Assembly (NCBI GenBank): GCA_002304835.1
Contig: DBPK01000025.1
Location: forward strand, 1-47,255
DNA: 47,255 nucleotides
Reading direction: 5' to 3'
Source of the DNA: Firmicutes bacterium UBA1422
Lineage (GTDB): Bacteria; Bacillota; Clostridia; Peptostreptococcales; Anaerovoracaceae
In this document: piece by piece, positions 1-8,749 of the stretch
Layout of the letters: each line of letters opens with the position of its first letter
How positions within the stretch are numbered: position 1 is the stretch's first letter
Program-made: the position numbers and the translations under genes
Notes under the pieces: generated by a model
The model's database searches: none
Told to the model about the DNA's origin: nothing
What the model saw: only the letters and a program-made list of their open reading frames with translations

Positions 1-48
1 TTCATTCTTAACTTTACAGACCGGCATTCATTGAAAGGAGATATCAAA

Positions 49-1713
49 ATGAAATTTACAGGCTCTCAGATAGTGGCCGAAATACTTCTGGAGCATGGCG
101 TTGACACGGTTTTCGGTTATCCGGGCGGAGCGGCGCTGAATATTTACGATGCTCTTTATGAGTACAGGGATCAAATAAGGCATGTACTTTCTGCTCACGA
201 ACAGGGAGCAGCTCATGCCGCAGATGGATATGCCAGAGTCACAGGAAAGACCGGTGTGGTTTTTGCAACCAGCGGACCGGGATCCACAAATCTGGTGACG
301 GGCATCGCCACAGCATATATGGACAGCGTGCCTATGGTGGCCATAACTGCCAATGTTCCATCCAACCTGGTGGGAAGAGATGCTTTTCAGGAAGTATATA
401 TCACGGGAATAACCCTGCCTATTACGAAACATAATTTCTTTGTAAACAAGATAGAGGATCTGCCGGCAGCACTAAACGATGCTTTCAGAATAGCAGGAAG
501 TGGCAGAAAAGGCCCGGTCCTTGTGGATATAACCAAGGATGTAACGGCAGCCACAATAGACTACAAAAGCAGAAAAATGCCCGAGGAACCAAAAAAGGTA
601 TCCGGCATAGATGCTGAAGAACTAAAAAGCATTGCTGATATTATAAACAAATCAAAAAAACCCCTTGTATATCTTGGCGGAGGCGTAAGAGCTGCCGGGG
701 CCGGGGAGGAGCTGGGGGCCTTTTTAAAAAAAGGAGATATCCCTGCTGCTCATACAATAATGGCTGCAGGAGTTCTTGATGCAGATGATCCTCATAATTC
801 GGGACTTATTGGCATGCATGGGACCATAGCTTCCAACAAGGCTGTGGATAATGCGGATCTTCTTCTGGCCATAGGGACCAGATTCAGCGACAGAGTTGCC
901 CTGAACCCCAAGAAATTCGCAAAGAAAGCCACCAGGATACAAATAGATATCGACAAAAGTGAAATAAACAAAAATGTGCTGGTTGACATAGGCATGGTTT
1001 GCGATGCAAAGGACTTTCTTACAGCCCTGATGCCTTTTGTTGAGAAAAAAGACAGATCCGAGTGGGTGGGCGAAGTAATGGAACTCAAAAAAACAACAGG
1101 AGATGTCAAATGCGATGATGTGGATATCCACCCCAGCGAAATAATAGGCACCGTCTGCGATATGACTGATAAGGAAACAGTGTATGTAACAGATGTAGGG
1201 CAGCATCAGATGTGGGTAGCTCAGTATCTTAAGCATGACAAAACATGCTGCTTCCTTACCAGCGGTGGATTGGGAACCATGGGATTCGGATACGGTGCTT
1301 CCATAGGAGCTCAGATCGGCGCTCCGGGCAAAAGAGTCATACATTTCACCGGAGACGGATCTTTTCATATGAACCTCAATGAAGCATGCACAGCAGTAAG
1401 CCAGCAGCTTCCAATAATAACAATAATAATGAACAATAGTGTTCTGGGAATGGTTTATCAGTGGCAGACATCATTCTACGGGAACCGCTTTTCAGCCACA
1501 GAACCGGAAAGAAAAACGGATTTCGTCAAACTGGCTGAGGGCTTCGGACTCAAAGGCTTCAGAGCTACAAACATGGATCAGTTTGAGGAAGCGTTTAAAA
1601 AAGCCCTGAAGGAAAAAGGACCTGTATGGATAGAATGCATAATAGGTAAAAATGAAAAAGTTCTTCCAATGATACCGGCCGGCGGTACAGTTGAAGATAT
1701 GATAATAGGTTAG
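49..1713 (+). CDS. ilvB: Acetolactate synthase large (catalytic) subunit
   Basis: This ThDP-dependent enzyme condenses two pyruvates to acetolactate, or pyruvate with 2-ketobutyrate to acetohydroxybutyrate, the first common step of valine, leucine and isoleucine synthesis. The 554-residue protein is full length. The N-terminal ThDP-binding domain has FGYPGGAALNIYDAL and the catalytic-glutamate region (SAHEQGAAHAADGYAR). The C-terminal ThDP/Mg motif runs from GDGSFHMNLNEA to the NN of MNNSVLGM. I chose ATG 49 because GAAAGGAG lies 8-15 bases upstream; the TTG at 31 would sit on top of that site. It is the first gene of ilvBNCD in this window. Only 48 bases of leader are visible, so any T-box or attenuator upstream cannot be seen. 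Confidence 0.97.
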   Translation: MKFTGSQIVAEILLEHGVDTVFGYPGGAALNIYDALYEYRDQIRHVLSAHEQGAAHAADGYARVTGKTGVVFATSGPGSTNLVTGIATAYMDSVPMVAITANVPSNLVGRDAFQEVYITGITLPITKHNFFVNKIEDLPAALNDAFRIAGSGRKGPVLVDITKDVTAATIDYKSRKMPEEPKKVSGIDAEELKSIADIINKSKKPLVYLGGGVRAAGAGEELGAFLKKGDIPAAHTIMAAGVLDADDPHNSGLIGMHGTIASNKAVDNADLLLAIGTRFSDRVALNPKKFAKKATRIQIDIDKSEINKNVLVDIGMVCDAKDFLTALMPFVEKKDRSEWVGEVMELKKTTGDVKCDDVDIHPSEIIGTVCDMTDKETVYVTDVGQHQMWVAQYLKHDKTCCFLTSGGLGTMGFGYGASIGAQIGAPGKRVIHFTGDGSFHMNLNEACTAVSQQLPIITIIMNNSVLGMVYQWQTSFYGNRFSATEPERKTDFVKLAEGFGLKGFRATNMDQFEEAFKKALKEKGPVWIECIIGKNEKVLPMIPAGGTVEDMIIG

Positions 1714-1726
1714 AAAGGAGACGACG

Positions 1727-2236
1727 ATGGCTTTAAAAAAAGAAGTGATAAGTATTTTTGTCGACAACCAGTCGGGAGTACTGGCCAGAGTGGTAAGTCT
1801 CTTTGGCAGACGGGGATTCAATATTGATTCCCTTACTGTATCGGCAACCAACGATCCCACCATTTCCAGAATAACCATAGTGTTCAAAGGTGATGATCTT
1901 TCACTGGCACAGATAATTTCACAAACAGAAAAGCTTGAAGTCGTGAGGGATATTTTTACCCTTGAAAAAGAAGGAAGTCTTTTCAGAGAACTGTTGCTGC
2001 TTAAGGTGAAGGCGGGAAAAGAGGATAGGACTACTGTAAAAGAAATAGTTGATATATACAGAGGAAAAATAATCGATCTTTCAAAGGAAAGCATGATTAT
2101 AGAAATCACGGGGGCGCCTGAAAAAATCGACGGTCTCATGAATATGCTAAGCTGCTATGAAATCGTAGAAGTGTGCAGAACAGGAATAACAGCCATTGAA
2201 AGAGGATGGCAGGAAAAGGAGAAACAAAATGATTAA
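1727..2236 (+). CDS. ilvN: Acetolactate synthase small (regulatory) subunit
   Basis: This is the regulatory partner of IlvB; in the family its ACT domain binds valine and gives feedback inhibition. The 169-residue protein opens with an ACT domain (ISIFVDNQSGVLARVVSLFGRRGFNIDSL, about residues 7-35) and has the typical C-terminal half containing GKIIDLSKESMIIEITG. Length fits the long IlvH/IlvN type. A GAAAGGAG site precedes the ATG. It follows ilvB by 13 bases and overlaps ilvC by 8 bases, so translation is probably coupled. The symbol could equally be ilvH. Confidence 0.95.
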   Translation: MALKKEVISIFVDNQSGVLARVVSLFGRRGFNIDSLTVSATNDPTISRITIVFKGDDLSLAQIISQTEKLEVVRDIFTLEKEGSLFRELLLLKVKAGKEDRTTVKEIVDIYRGKIIDLSKESMIIEITGAPEKIDGLMNMLSCYEIVEVCRTGITAIERGWQEKEKQND

Positions 2237-3224
2237 AAAGTATTACGATCAGGATTGCGACTTAAAACTTCTGGACGGCAAGACAATTGCTGTGATCGGA
2301 TTCGGAAGTCAGGGACATGCCCATGCTCAGAATCTAAAGGAAAGCGGATGCAGTGTTGTTGTCGGCTTGAGAACCGATTCAAAAAGTGCAAAGTCTGCAA
2401 GAGATGCCGGACTTGATGTTATGGATGTGGAAAGTGCTGCCGAAAAAGGAGATCTTGTTATGATGCTGGTCCCCGATGAAAAAGCCGCCGATATTTATAA
2501 CGAGCAGGTGGCGCCCCACATGAAAGAGGGAAATGTACTTATGTTCGCCCACGGGTTCAATATACACTATCAGCTGATCAAACCCGATGAGTGTCTGGAT
2601 GTTATAATGGTTGCCCCAAAAGGACCGGGACATACGGTAAGAAGCCAGTATATGGAAGGCAAAGGTGTCCCCAGTCTTATAGCGGTACATCAGGACAAGT
2701 CCGGAAAAGCCAAGGATTACGCTCTGGCATATGCCAGTGGCATAGGTGCGGGCAGAGCCGGTATACTCGAAACATCATACAGAGAAGAGACTGAAACAGA
2801 TCTTTTCGGAGAGCAGGCCGTTTTATGCGGAGGAGTTACAGAACTCATGAAAGCCGGTTTCGAGACTTTGGTTGAAGCGGGATATGAACCGGAAATGGCC
2901 TACTTCGAATGCATACATGAAATGAAACTGATCGTTGATCTTATAAACAGCGGCGGATTTGAAATGATGAGAAAGTCCGTATCGAATACGGCTGAATACG
3001 GGGATTATTATGCGGGAAAACAGATAATAACCGAAGATTCCAGAAAGGCTATGAAACAGATACTTGCAAGGATACAAAACGGCGAGTTCGCCAGTGAATT
3101 CGTCAGTGAAATGTCATCGGGGAGGCAAGCCAGGTTCCTGACTACCAGAATGAAAGAAAATGAACACCAGCTTTGCAAAACAGGGGCAGAGCTGAGAAAG
3201 ATGATGGGTTGGTTAAAAAAATGA
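2229..3224 (+). CDS. ilvC: Ketol-acid reductoisomerase
   Basis: It isomerises and reduces acetolactate or acetohydroxybutyrate with NAD(P)H, the second step of branched-chain amino acid synthesis. The 331-residue length is that of a class I (short) enzyme. The Rossmann motif is VIGFGSQGHAHAQNLKESG (about residues 20-38), followed by the cofactor-specificity loop GLRTDSKSAKSA. The knotted C-terminal domain carries metal and substrate residues in ETETDLFGEQAVLCGG and AYFECIHEMKLIVDL. ATG 2229 starts inside the end of ilvN and is preceded by AAAAGGAG. A start at 2196 would add 11 non-homologous residues. The stop overlaps the ilvD start as ATGA. Confidence 0.96.
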   Translation: MIKKYYDQDCDLKLLDGKTIAVIGFGSQGHAHAQNLKESGCSVVVGLRTDSKSAKSARDAGLDVMDVESAAEKGDLVMMLVPDEKAADIYNEQVAPHMKEGNVLMFAHGFNIHYQLIKPDECLDVIMVAPKGPGHTVRSQYMEGKGVPSLIAVHQDKSGKAKDYALAYASGIGAGRAGILETSYREETETDLFGEQAVLCGGVTELMKAGFETLVEAGYEPEMAYFECIHEMKLIVDLINSGGFEMMRKSVSNTAEYGDYYAGKQIITEDSRKAMKQILARIQNGEFASEFVSEMSSGRQARFLTTRMKENEHQLCKTGAELRKMMGWLKK

Positions 3225-4885
3225 AAGAGCGAAGCGATAAAATAACCAAGGGGGTGGAGAGAGCCCCCATAAGAAGTCTTCTTTATGCCTTGGGTTATAC
3301 AAAAGAAGAGCTGGAAAGACCGCTTATTGGAGTCATTTCGGCTCACAGTGAAATCGTGCCGGGCCATATGAATCTGGACAAGATCACAGATGCTGTAAAA
3401 GCAGGAGTAAGGATGGCGGGAGGAACGCCGATAGAAATGCCATCCATAGGAGTATGTGACGGCATAGCCATGGGACACGAAGGTATGAAATATTCCCTTG
3501 CCAGCAGAGAGCTTATTGCTGACAGTGTGGAGACTATGATACAGGCACATATGATGGATGGGATGGTGCTGGTTCCAAACTGCGACAAAATAGTCCCGGG
3601 CATGTTGATGGGCGCATTAAGGGTAAACATCCCAACGGTGGTATGTTCCGGAGGACCAATGATGGCCGGGATCGTAGATGATAAGGAAGAAAGCCTTTCA
3701 AAAATTTTTGAGGCAGTAGGAGCCAGAAAAGCAGAAATGATAGATGATGAGGAGCTTACAAGATATGAGCAGGGAGTCTGTCCCGGATGCGGTTCATGCG
3801 CAGGTATGTATACTGCCAACAGCATGAACAGCCTCTGTGAGGCCATTGGCATAGCGCTGCCTGGGAACGGCACCATACCGGCGGTCCACAGTGACAGACT
3901 TCGCCTGGCCAAACATGCGGGAATGGCAATAATGGATCTTCTTAAAAATGACATAAAAGTAAACGATATAATAAATAAAAGATCCATAGGGAATGCTCTT
4001 GCAGGTGACATGGCACTGGGGTGTTCCACCAACAGCGTCCTTCATCTGCTGGCAATAGCCCACGAAGCCGGCATAGAACTGGATCTTTCCTTATTCAACG
4101 AATACAGCGCAAAAGTGCCAAACCTTTGTCACCTGGCACCGGCAGGGCCTCATCACATGCAGGATCTTAACAATGCGGGAGGAATACAGGCCGTTTTCAG
4201 TGAACTTGATAAAAAGGGAATAATAGACAGAGAGGTCATTACTGTTACCGGCAAAACAGTGGGAGAAAACATAAAGGGCATAAAGGTAAAAGACAATAAA
4301 GTCATAAGACCGATAGATGATCCCTACAGTGAAACGGGAGGCCTTGCTGTAATGTGGGGCAATATAGCTGAAGAAGGCTGTGTGGTCAAAAGAAGTGCGG
4401 TCTCGCCGGAAATGCTGGTCCACAAGGGACCTGCCAGGGTATTTGACAGCGAAGACGAAGCTATAAAGACCATATATGAAGGAAAAATAAAAGACGGTGA
4501 TGTGGTAGTCATAAGGTATGAAGGACCAAAAGGAGGCCCCGGCATGAGGGAAATGCTGAATCCCACAAGTGCCCTGGCGGGAATGAAAAAAGACAAAACA
4601 GTTGCCCTTATAACAGACGGAAGATTCAGCGGTGCTTCAAGGGGAGCATCCATAGGGCACGTCTGTCCGGAAGCAGCCTGTGGCGGAAATATAGGACTTA
4701 TAGAAGAGGGTGACATGATCCGGATCGATATCCCTTCAGGCAAACTGAACGCAATGGTTTCTGATGAAGAATTTGCCGAGAGAAAGAAAAAGCAGAAGAT
4801 GCCTCCATCTTCAGTAACAAAGGGATGGCTGGTAAGATACAGAAGAAATGTTACAGGAGCATGCAAAGGTGCCGTGATGGAATAG
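3221..4885 (+). CDS. ilvD: Dihydroxy-acid dehydratase
   Basis: It dehydrates 2,3-dihydroxy-isovalerate and the methylvalerate analogue to the 2-keto acids, the last common step of valine and isoleucine synthesis. The 554-residue protein has the Fe-S cluster cysteines in VPNCDKIVPGMLMG and CPGCGSCAGMYTANSMN. It also has the C-terminal DGRFSGASRGASIGHVCPEA signature. The start is the ATG of an ATGA overlap with ilvC; the earlier in-frame ATG at 3173 would lie 52 bases inside ilvC. It is the last gene of the ilv block in this window. No T-rich hairpin follows before nfo, so readthrough into nfo-hisD is possible. Confidence 0.96.
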   Translation: MKERSDKITKGVERAPIRSLLYALGYTKEELERPLIGVISAHSEIVPGHMNLDKITDAVKAGVRMAGGTPIEMPSIGVCDGIAMGHEGMKYSLASRELIADSVETMIQAHMMDGMVLVPNCDKIVPGMLMGALRVNIPTVVCSGGPMMAGIVDDKEESLSKIFEAVGARKAEMIDDEELTRYEQGVCPGCGSCAGMYTANSMNSLCEAIGIALPGNGTIPAVHSDRLRLAKHAGMAIMDLLKNDIKVNDIINKRSIGNALAGDMALGCSTNSVLHLLAIAHEAGIELDLSLFNEYSAKVPNLCHLAPAGPHHMQDLNNAGGIQAVFSELDKKGIIDREVITVTGKTVGENIKGIKVKDNKVIRPIDDPYSETGGLAVMWGNIAEEGCVVKRSAVSPEMLVHKGPARVFDSEDEAIKTIYEGKIKDGDVVVIRYEGPKGGPGMREMLNPTSALAGMKKDKTVALITDGRFSGASRGASIGHVCPEAACGGNIGLIEEGDMIRIDIPSGKLNAMVSDEEFAERKKKQKMPPSSVTKGWLVRYRRNVTGACKGAVME

Positions 4886-4927
4886 GATAGCCGTATCTGT
4901 GTATAGTTTGGGAAAGAACGGATATAT

Positions 4928-5764
4928 ATGAAACTGAAAATCGGATGCCATCTTTCTGCCGCCGGGGGCTATGAGAAAATGGGAAGAGAAGCTCTTTTTT
5001 TAGGAGCTTCAACTTTTGCTTTTTTCACCAGGAATCCAAGGGGAGCCAGGTCAAAGGAGACAGACGAGAAGGATATAGGCGCTCTTCTTAAGATAATGGA
5101 AGAAAATGATTTTGCCACATTGGTGGGCCATGCCCCTTATACCTTGAATCCCTGTTCCGCTGACAAAAAAGTAAGAGATTTTGCTTTTTTTGTCATGGAA
5201 GATGATCTAAAAAAAATGCAATACCTTCCGGGAAACTATTACAACATTCATCCCGGGAATCATCTTGGACAGGGAATCCAAAGGGGAACAGAGCTTACTG
5301 CAGAACTGCTCAACAAAATAATAAAGCCGGAGCATGAGACTACGGTACTTCTTGAAACAATGGCAGGGAAAGGCACTGAGATCGGCAGCAGATTTGAACA
5401 TCTTAGGGATATAATAGAAAGGATCCGGCAAAAAGACAAAGTCGGCGTCTGTATGGACACGTGTCATATAAGCGATGCGGGATATGATATAAAAAATTCC
5501 CTTGACCAAGTCATTGACATTTTCGACCGCACTATAGGTCTAAAATATCTTAAGGCCATGCATATAAATGACAGTTTGAATATCATGGGTGCAAAAAAAG
5601 ACAGACATGCCAAACTGGGGGAAGGGACTCTCGGTCTTGACACCATCATAAATGTAATAAATCATCCCGATTTAAAAGCGCTGCCGTTTATACTGGAAAC
5701 ACCAAACGACCTTGAGGGATACAAAAGAGAAATAGAAATACTGAAAGAAGCATATAAAGGATGA
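4928..5764 (+). CDS. nfo: Endonuclease IV (AP endonuclease)
   Basis: A zinc-dependent endonuclease that cuts DNA 5' to abasic sites in base-excision repair. The 278-residue TIM-barrel protein begins KIGCHLSAAGGYEKMGREA. Metal ligands are visible in YNIHPGNHLGQG, LLETMAGKGTEIG, CMDTCHISDAGYD, MHINDS and a DRHAKLGEGTLG motif, with ILETPND near the end. It lies 42 bases after ilvD and its stop overlaps the hisD start as ATGA. A DNA-repair gene is therefore translationally linked to a histidine gene. The 42-base spacer shows no convincing promoter. Confidence 0.95.
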   Translation: MKLKIGCHLSAAGGYEKMGREALFLGASTFAFFTRNPRGARSKETDEKDIGALLKIMEENDFATLVGHAPYTLNPCSADKKVRDFAFFVMEDDLKKMQYLPGNYYNIHPGNHLGQGIQRGTELTAELLNKIIKPEHETTVLLETMAGKGTEIGSRFEHLRDIIERIRQKDKVGVCMDTCHISDAGYDIKNSLDQVIDIFDRTIGLKYLKAMHINDSLNIMGAKKDRHAKLGEGTLGLDTIINVINHPDLKALPFILETPNDLEGYKREIEILKEAYKG

Positions 5765-7035
5765 AGAAATTAAAAGAAGCAAAACCAAGGGATCTGACCA
5801 ATGAAAAAAATCTGCAGCAGGATGTCTTTGAGATCATAGAAAAGATAAAGATAGAAGGAGATGCAGCTGTTTTGTCATACAATGAAAAATTTGACGGAAG
5901 CAAAAGAAAAGATCTTCGGATATCCGAAAAAGAAATAGAGGAAGCCTATGCGCTTACAGAGAAAGACGACCCTTATTTTATTTCGGACATAAAAAAAGCG
6001 GCGGCAAATATAAAGGCATTTGCACAAAAGCAAAAAGAAACATTTACCGGGACAGATGAGTTCTCTCCCATGGAAGGAATAAAGCTTGGACACAGAATAA
6101 TACCCTTGTCATCCTGTTGCTGTTATGTCCCCGGAGGGAACTATCCCCTTTACTCCACAGCGCTCATGCTTTGTATCCCCGCAAAAACAGCAGGAGTGGA
6201 AAGGATCGCCGCATGTTCTCCGCCCATAAAAGGAAGCGATAAAATAGCACCAAAGACCATAGTAGCCCTGGATACAGCAGGAGCGGACGAGATATATGCC
6301 CTGGGAGGGGCGCAGGCTGTGGCAGCCTTTTCTTATGGTACCGGTCAAATAAAACCGGTGGATCTAATAGCCGGGCCGGGAAACAAATATGTGACCGAGG
6401 CCAAAAGGCAGTGCTACGGACAGGTGGGCATAGACTTTCTTGCAGGTCCCAGCGAAGTTCTTATAATTGCCGATGAAAAAGCAGAGGCGGAGATCATAGC
6501 TGCAGATATACTTGCCCAGTCGGAGCATGATATCATGGCCAGGGGTATAGCTCTGGTTACGGATGAAAGAAAAGGAAAAGAAATAATAGAGGCAGTAGAA
6601 AGACAGTTAAAAGCCCTTGAGACTGCTGATATCGCAGAAAAAGCATGGAAGGATAACGGAGAAGTGCTGGTTTTTGATGAACTTGATGAAGTAATAGAGT
6701 ATGCCAACGATCATGCCCCGGAACATCTTGAGGTATTTGTTGCAGACAGGGACGAGAGAGACCTATGTGAAAAACTGAAGAATTACGGTTCTCTTTTTGT
6801 GGGCCGTAATGCGGCTGAGGTTTTTGGCGATTATGCCACAGGCACGAACCATACGCTGCCGACCGGAAGAGCTGCCCGGTATACAGGCGGCGTCTGGATC
6901 GGCACTTTCTTGAAAGTATGTACACATCAGAGATTGACTCCTGAGGGAATGAATGATATTTCGGATCTGGTCTCCCGTCTTGCAGAGGGAGAAGGCCTTT
7001 TGGCACATGCAAAAGCCGCAAGGATACGCAAATAG
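5761..7035 (+). CDS. hisD: Histidinol dehydrogenase
   Basis: It catalyses the last two oxidations of histidine synthesis, histidinol to histidine, using two NAD+ and zinc. The 424-residue protein has the expected YVPGGNYPLYSTALMLCIPAK segment, GPGNKYVTEAKRQCYG, FLAGPSEVLIIAD, AQSEHD, the catalytic NDHAPEHLEV and the C-terminal GTNHTLPTGRAARYTGGVW. It overlaps nfo by 4 bases. It is separated from the other his genes by a terminator-promoter region at 7050-7098, so it is in a different transcription unit although adjacent. Confidence 0.96.
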   Translation: MKKLKEAKPRDLTNEKNLQQDVFEIIEKIKIEGDAAVLSYNEKFDGSKRKDLRISEKEIEEAYALTEKDDPYFISDIKKAAANIKAFAQKQKETFTGTDEFSPMEGIKLGHRIIPLSSCCCYVPGGNYPLYSTALMLCIPAKTAGVERIAACSPPIKGSDKIAPKTIVALDTAGADEIYALGGAQAVAAFSYGTGQIKPVDLIAGPGNKYVTEAKRQCYGQVGIDFLAGPSEVLIIADEKAEAEIIAADILAQSEHDIMARGIALVTDERKGKEIIEAVERQLKALETADIAEKAWKDNGEVLVFDELDEVIEYANDHAPEHLEVFVADRDERDLCEKLKNYGSLFVGRNAAEVFGDYATGTNHTLPTGRAARYTGGVWIGTFLKVCTHQRLTPEGMNDISDLVSRLAEGEGLLAHAKAARIRK

Positions 7036-7049
7036 TCAGACTTTTTACC

Positions 7050-7073
7050 AAGGGGTTTACAAGCCCCTTTTTT
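7050..7073 (+). terminator. Rho-independent terminator after hisD
   Basis: AAGGGG at 7050-7055 pairs perfectly with CCCCTT at 7064-7069 around an 8-base loop, followed by a run of T up to 7073. It starts 15 bases after the hisD stop. The loop contains TTTACA, a good -35 box for the next promoter (separate entry). Confidence 0.8.
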
Positions 7074-7098
7074 GTTGCTATAATCGCACTTGTATAAT
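7056..7098 (+). promoter_or_regulatory. Promoter of the hisZG-hisIE operon
   Basis: TTTACA at 7056-7061 and TATAAT at 7079-7084 are separated by 17 bases, a near-consensus housekeeping promoter. A second perfect TATAAT lies at 7093-7098 with only weak -35 candidates (for example TTGTTG at 7072-7077). Expected starts are about 7091 or 7105, giving a leader of 60-75 bases. The leader shows no His-codon-rich peptide or T-box, so attenuation is not evident. Confidence 0.65.
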
Positions 7099-7165
7099 GT
7101 ATCGCTTTAACTTGCTAACGCAATAAACAAATAATCAAGAAAAGCGAAAAGAAAAGGAAAACAAA

Positions 7166-8749
7166 ATGAAATTTGAAACAGCAGATCTGAAACCCGAAGA
7201 AATAGTCACTCTGAAGTTAAGAGGGATTTTCCTGAAACAGGGCTACAAAAAGTACAAAATGAGCAGATTTGAAGAATATGGACTTTACGCCGCCAACAAA
7301 GATTTTCTTGGCGGAGATAAAGTTATAACTTTTACAGATCTGGACGGGAGACTCCTGGCCCTAAAACCGGATGTGACTTTAAGCATAATAAAAAATACCA
7401 GAGCCGGTCTTTCTTCCCGGGAGAAGCTTTATTACATAGAAAACGTGTATAGGGAAAGCAAGGAAAGCCACACTTTTAAGGAGATACCCCAGGTTGGACT
7501 GGAATTCATAGGCAAAGTGGGAAACGAAGGTATAATAGAAACTGTATGTCTTGCTGCAGAGACTCTGAAGACTGTAAACAGAAATTACGTACTGGAGATA
7601 TCACACATGGACTTTGCGGTGGAACTGCTTCAGAGTATGGATCTTAATGAAGAGGATTATTTTCATATCCTGAGACTTATTAGGAGCAAAAATGCCGACG
7701 GGATCAAAACAGCATCGGAAGAAGCGGGTCTTACGGAAGAACAGAGAGAAAAGCTTTGTAAGCTTACGGAACTTTACGGCAGTGTGCAGAAAACTTTGAA
7801 TGCTGCCCGCAAACTTGTCATAAATGAAACCATGGAAGATTCACTCATACAGCTTGAAAAAGTATGCAAAGGAGTATCGGCGTCGGGGATCACCGGCAGA
7901 TTGCAGATAGACCTTTCCATGGTAAATGATATTGACTATTACAACGGGATCATTTTTAGGGGATACCTTAAAAATCACCGGTCTAATGTTCTGGCTGGAG
8001 GTCAGTATGATAAAGCACTCAGGCTTTTCGGCAAAAAAGCAGAAGGAATAGGCTTCGCTTTGTATCTAAATGAAATAAGCCGGGAAGAGAGAATAAAAAG
8101 CCGGGGATCAAAAAACAAAAACTGCCGGATGCTGAGTATAGCCCTTCCCAAGGGACGGTTGGGAAGCAAGGTTTACAGGCTTCTTGAGCAGGCAGGATAC
8201 GGATGCCCCGGATATGACGGAAAAAACAGGAAGCTGGTAATTGAAAACAAACAAAAAGGTATAAGGTATCTTTTTGTCAAACCTGCTGATGTGGCGGTTT
8301 ATGTGGAGCATCATGCGGCGGATATGGGTATAGTGGGAAAAGATATAATAATGGAAACAGAGCCTGATGTTTATGAACTCATGGATCTGAAGACGGGAAT
8401 ATGCAGTATGGTAACGGCAGCGCCGAAGGGATACAAGGAAGACACAGACAGGACATTAAAAGTGGCAACTAAATATGTAAATGTGGCAAAGCAGTATTAT
8501 CTTGAAAAGAACAGAGATATTGAAATAGTCAAACTGAATGGCAGCATTGAACTGGCACCGATACTGGGGCTTTCGGATGTTATTGTAGACATTGTTGAGA
8601 CCGGCAGCACCATAAAGGAAAACGATCTTGAGATAATAGAAGGATTCAGGCAGATCAGTGCATTTTTGATCGCCAACAGATCCAGTTTCAAATTCTGCAA
8701 CAAAATGATCACGGAAATGACAGAAAGATTAAGGAGAATAATAGAATGA
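7166..8749 (+). CDS. hisZG: HisZ-HisG fusion: ATP phosphoribosyltransferase, regulatory plus catalytic
   Basis: ATP phosphoribosyltransferase joins ATP and PRPP in the first, feedback-controlled step of histidine synthesis. The short catalytic form (HisG) normally works with a separate histidyl-tRNA-synthetase-like subunit (HisZ). Here both are in one 527-residue chain. Residues 1 to about 310 are HisZ-like (LKPDVTLSIIKN, YYNGIIFRGYL, AGGQYDKALRLFG, EGIGFALYLNE). A short basic linker follows. Residues 322-527 are a complete short HisG (LSIALPKGRLG, DMGIVGKDII, NGSIELAPILGLSDVIVDIVETGSTIKEN). The frame is uninterrupted and no ribosome site precedes Met322. AAAGGA lies upstream of the start, and the stop overlaps hisC as ATGA. 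Confidence 0.93.
   Translation: MKFETADLKPEEIVTLKLRGIFLKQGYKKYKMSRFEEYGLYAANKDFLGGDKVITFTDLDGRLLALKPDVTLSIIKNTRAGLSSREKLYYIENVYRESKESHTFKEIPQVGLEFIGKVGNEGIIETVCLAAETLKTVNRNYVLEISHMDFAVELLQSMDLNEEDYFHILRLIRSKNADGIKTASEEAGLTEEQREKLCKLTELYGSVQKTLNAARKLVINETMEDSLIQLEKVCKGVSASGITGRLQIDLSMVNDIDYYNGIIFRGYLKNHRSNVLAGGQYDKALRLFGKKAEGIGFALYLNEISREERIKSRGSKNKNCRMLSIALPKGRLGSKVYRLLEQAGYGCPGYDGKNRKLVIENKQKGIRYLFVKPADVAVYVEHHAADMGIVGKDIIMETEPDVYELMDLKTGICSMVTAAPKGYKEDTDRTLKVATKYVNVAKQYYLEKNRDIEIVKLNGSIELAPILGLSDVIVDIVETGSTIKENDLEIIEGFRQISAFLIANRSSFKFCNKMITEMTERLRRIIE

Noticed and set aside
724..1368. Long open frames on the minus strand inside ilvB, hisA and other biosynthetic genes
   Set aside because: They lie fully opposite well-conserved genes, lack ribosome sites and show no recognisable domains; they are shadows of codon bias.
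7099..7107. GTATCGCTT shared between the hisZG leader and the ArsR-type operator
   Set aside because: Only a single half-site-like match with no inverted partner; likely chance in AT-rich leader sequence.
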